The notes under the pieces: model-generated | Told to the model about the DNA's origin: nothing | Seen by the model: only the letters and a program-made list of their open reading frames with translations | The model's database searches: none | In this document: in pieces, positions 63,354 to 64,000 of the stretch | How positions within the stretch are numbered: the stretch's first letter is position 1 | Layout: every line of letters starts with the position of its first letter | Assembly (NCBI GenBank): GCA_913775175.1 | Contig: CAJYKU010000003.1 | Location: forward strand, 1-64,000 | Source of the DNA: an uncultured Pantoea sp. | GTDB taxonomy: Bacteria > Pseudomonadota > Gammaproteobacteria > Enterobacterales > Enterobacteriaceae | Reading direction: 5' to 3' | Length of the DNA stretch: 64,000 nt | Translations under genes and position numbers: made by a program

Positions 63354-63425
63354 GAACAATACGAGCACGAGTCAGGCCCCCTCAGTGCAGTAGCACGCAT
63401 AGGTGTATTACTCAGGAAGCGCATC

Positions 63426-64000
63426 ATGATTGAGCTAAGAACAGAAAGGCTGGCAGATATAGAGTGTATTCATGCTGTACCGGCCGGCGCGTGGCAAAAA
63501 CCGCTGCCTGTTATACTCTTTTATCACGGTTTTACCTCTTCTAAAGAGGTATACAGCTACTTTGCCGTTGCGCTGGCACAGGCGGGATTTCGGGTTGTGA
63601 TGCCCGATGCCTGGCTGCATGGTGCGCGTTATCAGGGCAATAGCCAGCAGCGTATGGGCTATTTCTGGGAGATCCTGCGTCAGAGTATCGACGAGCTGCC
63701 ACTGCTTGAAGGGGTATTGCGCGATAATCACTGGATCGCCGATGAGCGTTTTGCCGTAGCGGGCGCATCGATGGGCGGTATGACCGCACTGGGTGCCGCA
63801 GTGCGTTATCCGCACATCCGCAGCATGGGTTGTCTGATGGGCACTGGCTATTTTATGCAGTCTGCCAGCTGGCTGTTTCCGCCGCTGGTGGCACAAACGC
63901 CGCAGCAGCAACAGGCGCTGGCGGCACGTCTTGCGCCGCTTAGCGCTTATGATCCGGCACTGCAACCAGACGCGCTTGCCAATCGGCCGCTGCTGCTCTG
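63426..64000 (+). CDS. yjfP: Esterase YjfP, 5' part (cut by window end)
   Basis: An open frame of 191 codons with no stop before the window ends; the ORF track missed it for that reason. It is an alpha/beta-hydrolase close to E. coli YjfP (249 residues): oxyanion FYHGFTSSKEVYSYFAVALA, DAWLHGARY and the nucleophile Ser115 in GASMGGMT. The Asp and His of the triad should lie beyond the window. It is divergent from the chemoreceptor gene. E. coli YjfP hydrolyses short acyl esters and deacetylates sugars. Confidence 0.92.
   Translation, partial: MIELRTERLADIECIHAVPAGAWQKPLPVILFYHGFTSSKEVYSYFAVALAQAGFRVVMPDAWLHGARYQGNSQQRMGYFWEILRQSIDELPLLEGVLRDNHWIADERFAVAGASMGGMTALGAAVRYPHIRSMGCLMGTGYFMQSASWLFPPLVAQTPQQQQALAARLAPLSAYDPALQPDALANRPLLL

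Overview
The window is a stretch of enterobacterial core chromosome. Most proteins are near-identical in length and wording to their E. coli K-12 counterparts as I remember them, and the order follows two E. coli neighbourhoods. The divergence, the msrPQ pair beside aroQ and the missing acrEF point to Enterobacterales outside Escherichia, probably Erwiniaceae (Pantoea, Erwinia or Mixta). The genus is an inference from recall, not from a search.

Left block (1-36223), matching the rrnD-to-mdh region of E. coli. It opens with the distal end of an rRNA operon (5S, tRNA-Thr-GGT, 5S) and its terminator. A convergent polar amino acid ABC transporter operon follows (yhdWXYZ), with a well-spaced sigma54 promoter and a candidate NtrC site. 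Next are dusB-fis, then yhdT-panF-prmA and aroQ-accB-accC (minus strand), covering tRNA dihydrouridylation, nucleoid structure, pantothenate uptake, L11 methylation and biotin carboxylase/BCCP. The msrPQ methionine sulfoxide repair pair sits beside them. The plus strand then carries csrD, mreBCD, the maf-type gene yhdE, rng, yhdP and tldD: Csr sRNA turnover, cell shape, RNA processing and envelope lipid transport. AaeR and the aaeXAB aromatic-acid efflux operon follow. A gabD-like aldehyde dehydrogenase and an orphan barstar (yhcO) come next, then two tandem yhcN-type periplasmic stress proteins, a 0.8-kb gene-free gap, argR with a textbook ARG-box pair, and mdh.

Junction (about 36180-36224). 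Where E. coli has degS after mdh, this genome continues with mscM, a gene from about 94 min in E. coli. This is a synteny break relative to K-12.

Right block (36224-64000), matching the mscM-to-yjfP region. It runs psd-mscM, rsgA, orn and three tRNA-Gly-GCC genes. A DnaA-box cluster follows at the position of E. coli datA. Then come queG and nnr (divergent, with overlapping start codons), tsaE-amiB-mutL-miaA-hfq-hflX-hflK-hflC, yjeT, purA, nsrR-rnr-rlmB and bsmA. A methyl-accepting chemotaxis gene with a sigma28-type promoter follows, and the 5' part of yjfP is cut by the window end.

I found no insertion sequence, prophage, CRISPR array, toxin operon or clearly new multigene system. The most interesting signals are regulatory or small-scale: the datA-like cluster with a candidate IHF site, the sigma54 and sigma28 promoters, a compensatory base-pair change between the two 5S genes, a shortened cysteine spacing in NsrR, the gabD insertion next to the aromatic efflux pump, and several strong intergenic hairpins.
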